Under the pieces are notes generated by a model that was not told the DNA's origin, searched no databases, and worked only from the letters and a program-made list of their open reading frames with translations. Both the position numbers and the translations under genes were made by a program. A stretch of 5,153 nt of DNA from Deltaproteobacteria bacterium (GTDB lineage Bacteria > Desulfobacterota > UBA8473): assembly GCA_030643245.1 (NCBI GenBank), contig DAOWME010000214.1, positions 1 through 5,153 of the forward strand, in the 5' to 3' direction. Shown here piece by piece: positions 4,998 to 5,153 of this stretch; the stretch's first letter is position 1, and the number at the start of each line of letters is the position of its first letter.

Positions 4998-5153
4998 ATG
5001 CCACGAAAAGCGAGAATAGATGCGCCAGGTGCACTGCATTATGTGATCATCAGGGGAATCGAAGGCGGGAAAATTTTTCAAGCTGTGCAGTTAGTCAAGT
5101 TTACCGCTTGCCGCCTACTTGCTTCGTTTGCTTCTTGTGAACTACAGTCTTGC
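4998..5153 (+). pseudogene. REP-associated (RAYT/IS200-type) transposase, 5' fragment
   Basis: The frame begins MPRKARIDAPGALHYVIIRG then IEGGKIF, which I recognise as the N-terminus of Y1_Tnp (TnpA_REP-like) transposases of about 200-300 residues. These are HUH single-strand nucleases that act on hairpin-bearing repeats. Similarity stops at about residue 27 (near 5078). The frame then stays open to the window edge but encodes sequence from repeat R2 (from 5083). The HxH motif and catalytic tyrosine are absent, so the part seen cannot be active. Gly-Gly in IEGGKIF stands where I expect Arg-Arg, another hint of decay. The start lies 4 bp after copy B. The remainder of the gene might continue beyond R2 outside the window. 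Confidence 0.7.
5083..5153 (+). repeat. Dispersed repeat R2, copy 2 (interrupts transposase, cut by window end)
   Basis: Positions 5083-5120 match 162-199 (33 of 38). The following part, ACTTGCTTC through TTGTGAACTACA, matches the left arm of R3 at 1163-1192 with small gaps. It begins where the transposase similarity ends, so it looks inserted into, or joined to, the broken transposase gene. Its right end is outside the window. Confidence 0.65.

Overview
The window looks like a bacterial chromosome segment of about 47% GC by eye. It carries four intact housekeeping genes and an unusual load of small repeated, hairpin-forming elements. Gram-negative, Deltaproteobacteria/Desulfobacterota-type ancestry is my best guess. 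It rests on the Lgt signature (GRLGCF-AGCCYG rather than the enterobacterial form), pyrR next to lepA-lepB, and the N-terminus of a REP-associated-type transposase (MPRKARIDAPGALHYV). This is recognition, not a database result.

Layout. Positions 1-138 hold an inverted, left-truncated copy (copy C) of a 183-bp inverted-repeat element, followed at 162-199 by a piece of a second dispersed repeat (R2) that contains the stop codon of lgt. lgt runs on the minus strand (970 to 194). The divergent intergenic region 971-1765 has no convincing gene. It holds a candidate lgt promoter, a 225-bp palindromic element with 19-bp terminal inverted repeats (R3, 1123-1347), a candidate sigma70 promoter facing lepA (1429-1457), and full-length copy A of the 183-bp element (1523-1705). 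lepA (1766-3568) and lepB (3587-4195) follow 18 bp apart, then pyrR (4263-4811). The last base of the pyrR stop codon is the first base of full-length copy B (4811-4993). Four bases after copy B a RAYT/IS200-type transposase gene begins. It keeps only about 27 recognisable codons before running into R2 sequence (5083-5153, continuing past the window edge).

How the genes work together. lgt and lepB belong to protein export and lipoprotein maturation (diacylglyceryl transfer and signal peptide cleavage). lepA is a translational GTPase classically paired with lepB. pyrR is a PRPP-binding pyrimidine regulator/uracil phosphoribosyltransferase; no other pyr gene is visible. lepA-lepB is almost certainly one transcription unit, and pyrR may be its last gene.

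The most interesting material is between the genes. The three copies of the 183-bp family keep their secondary structure while their sequence changes: paired substitutions in the terminal repeats, paired or wobble-tolerated changes in an internal stem, and a replaced loop on a retained stem. One copy directly abuts a RAYT-type start codon. This suggests a non-autonomous family related to, or mobilised by, a Y1/HUH-type transposase. That link is inference.
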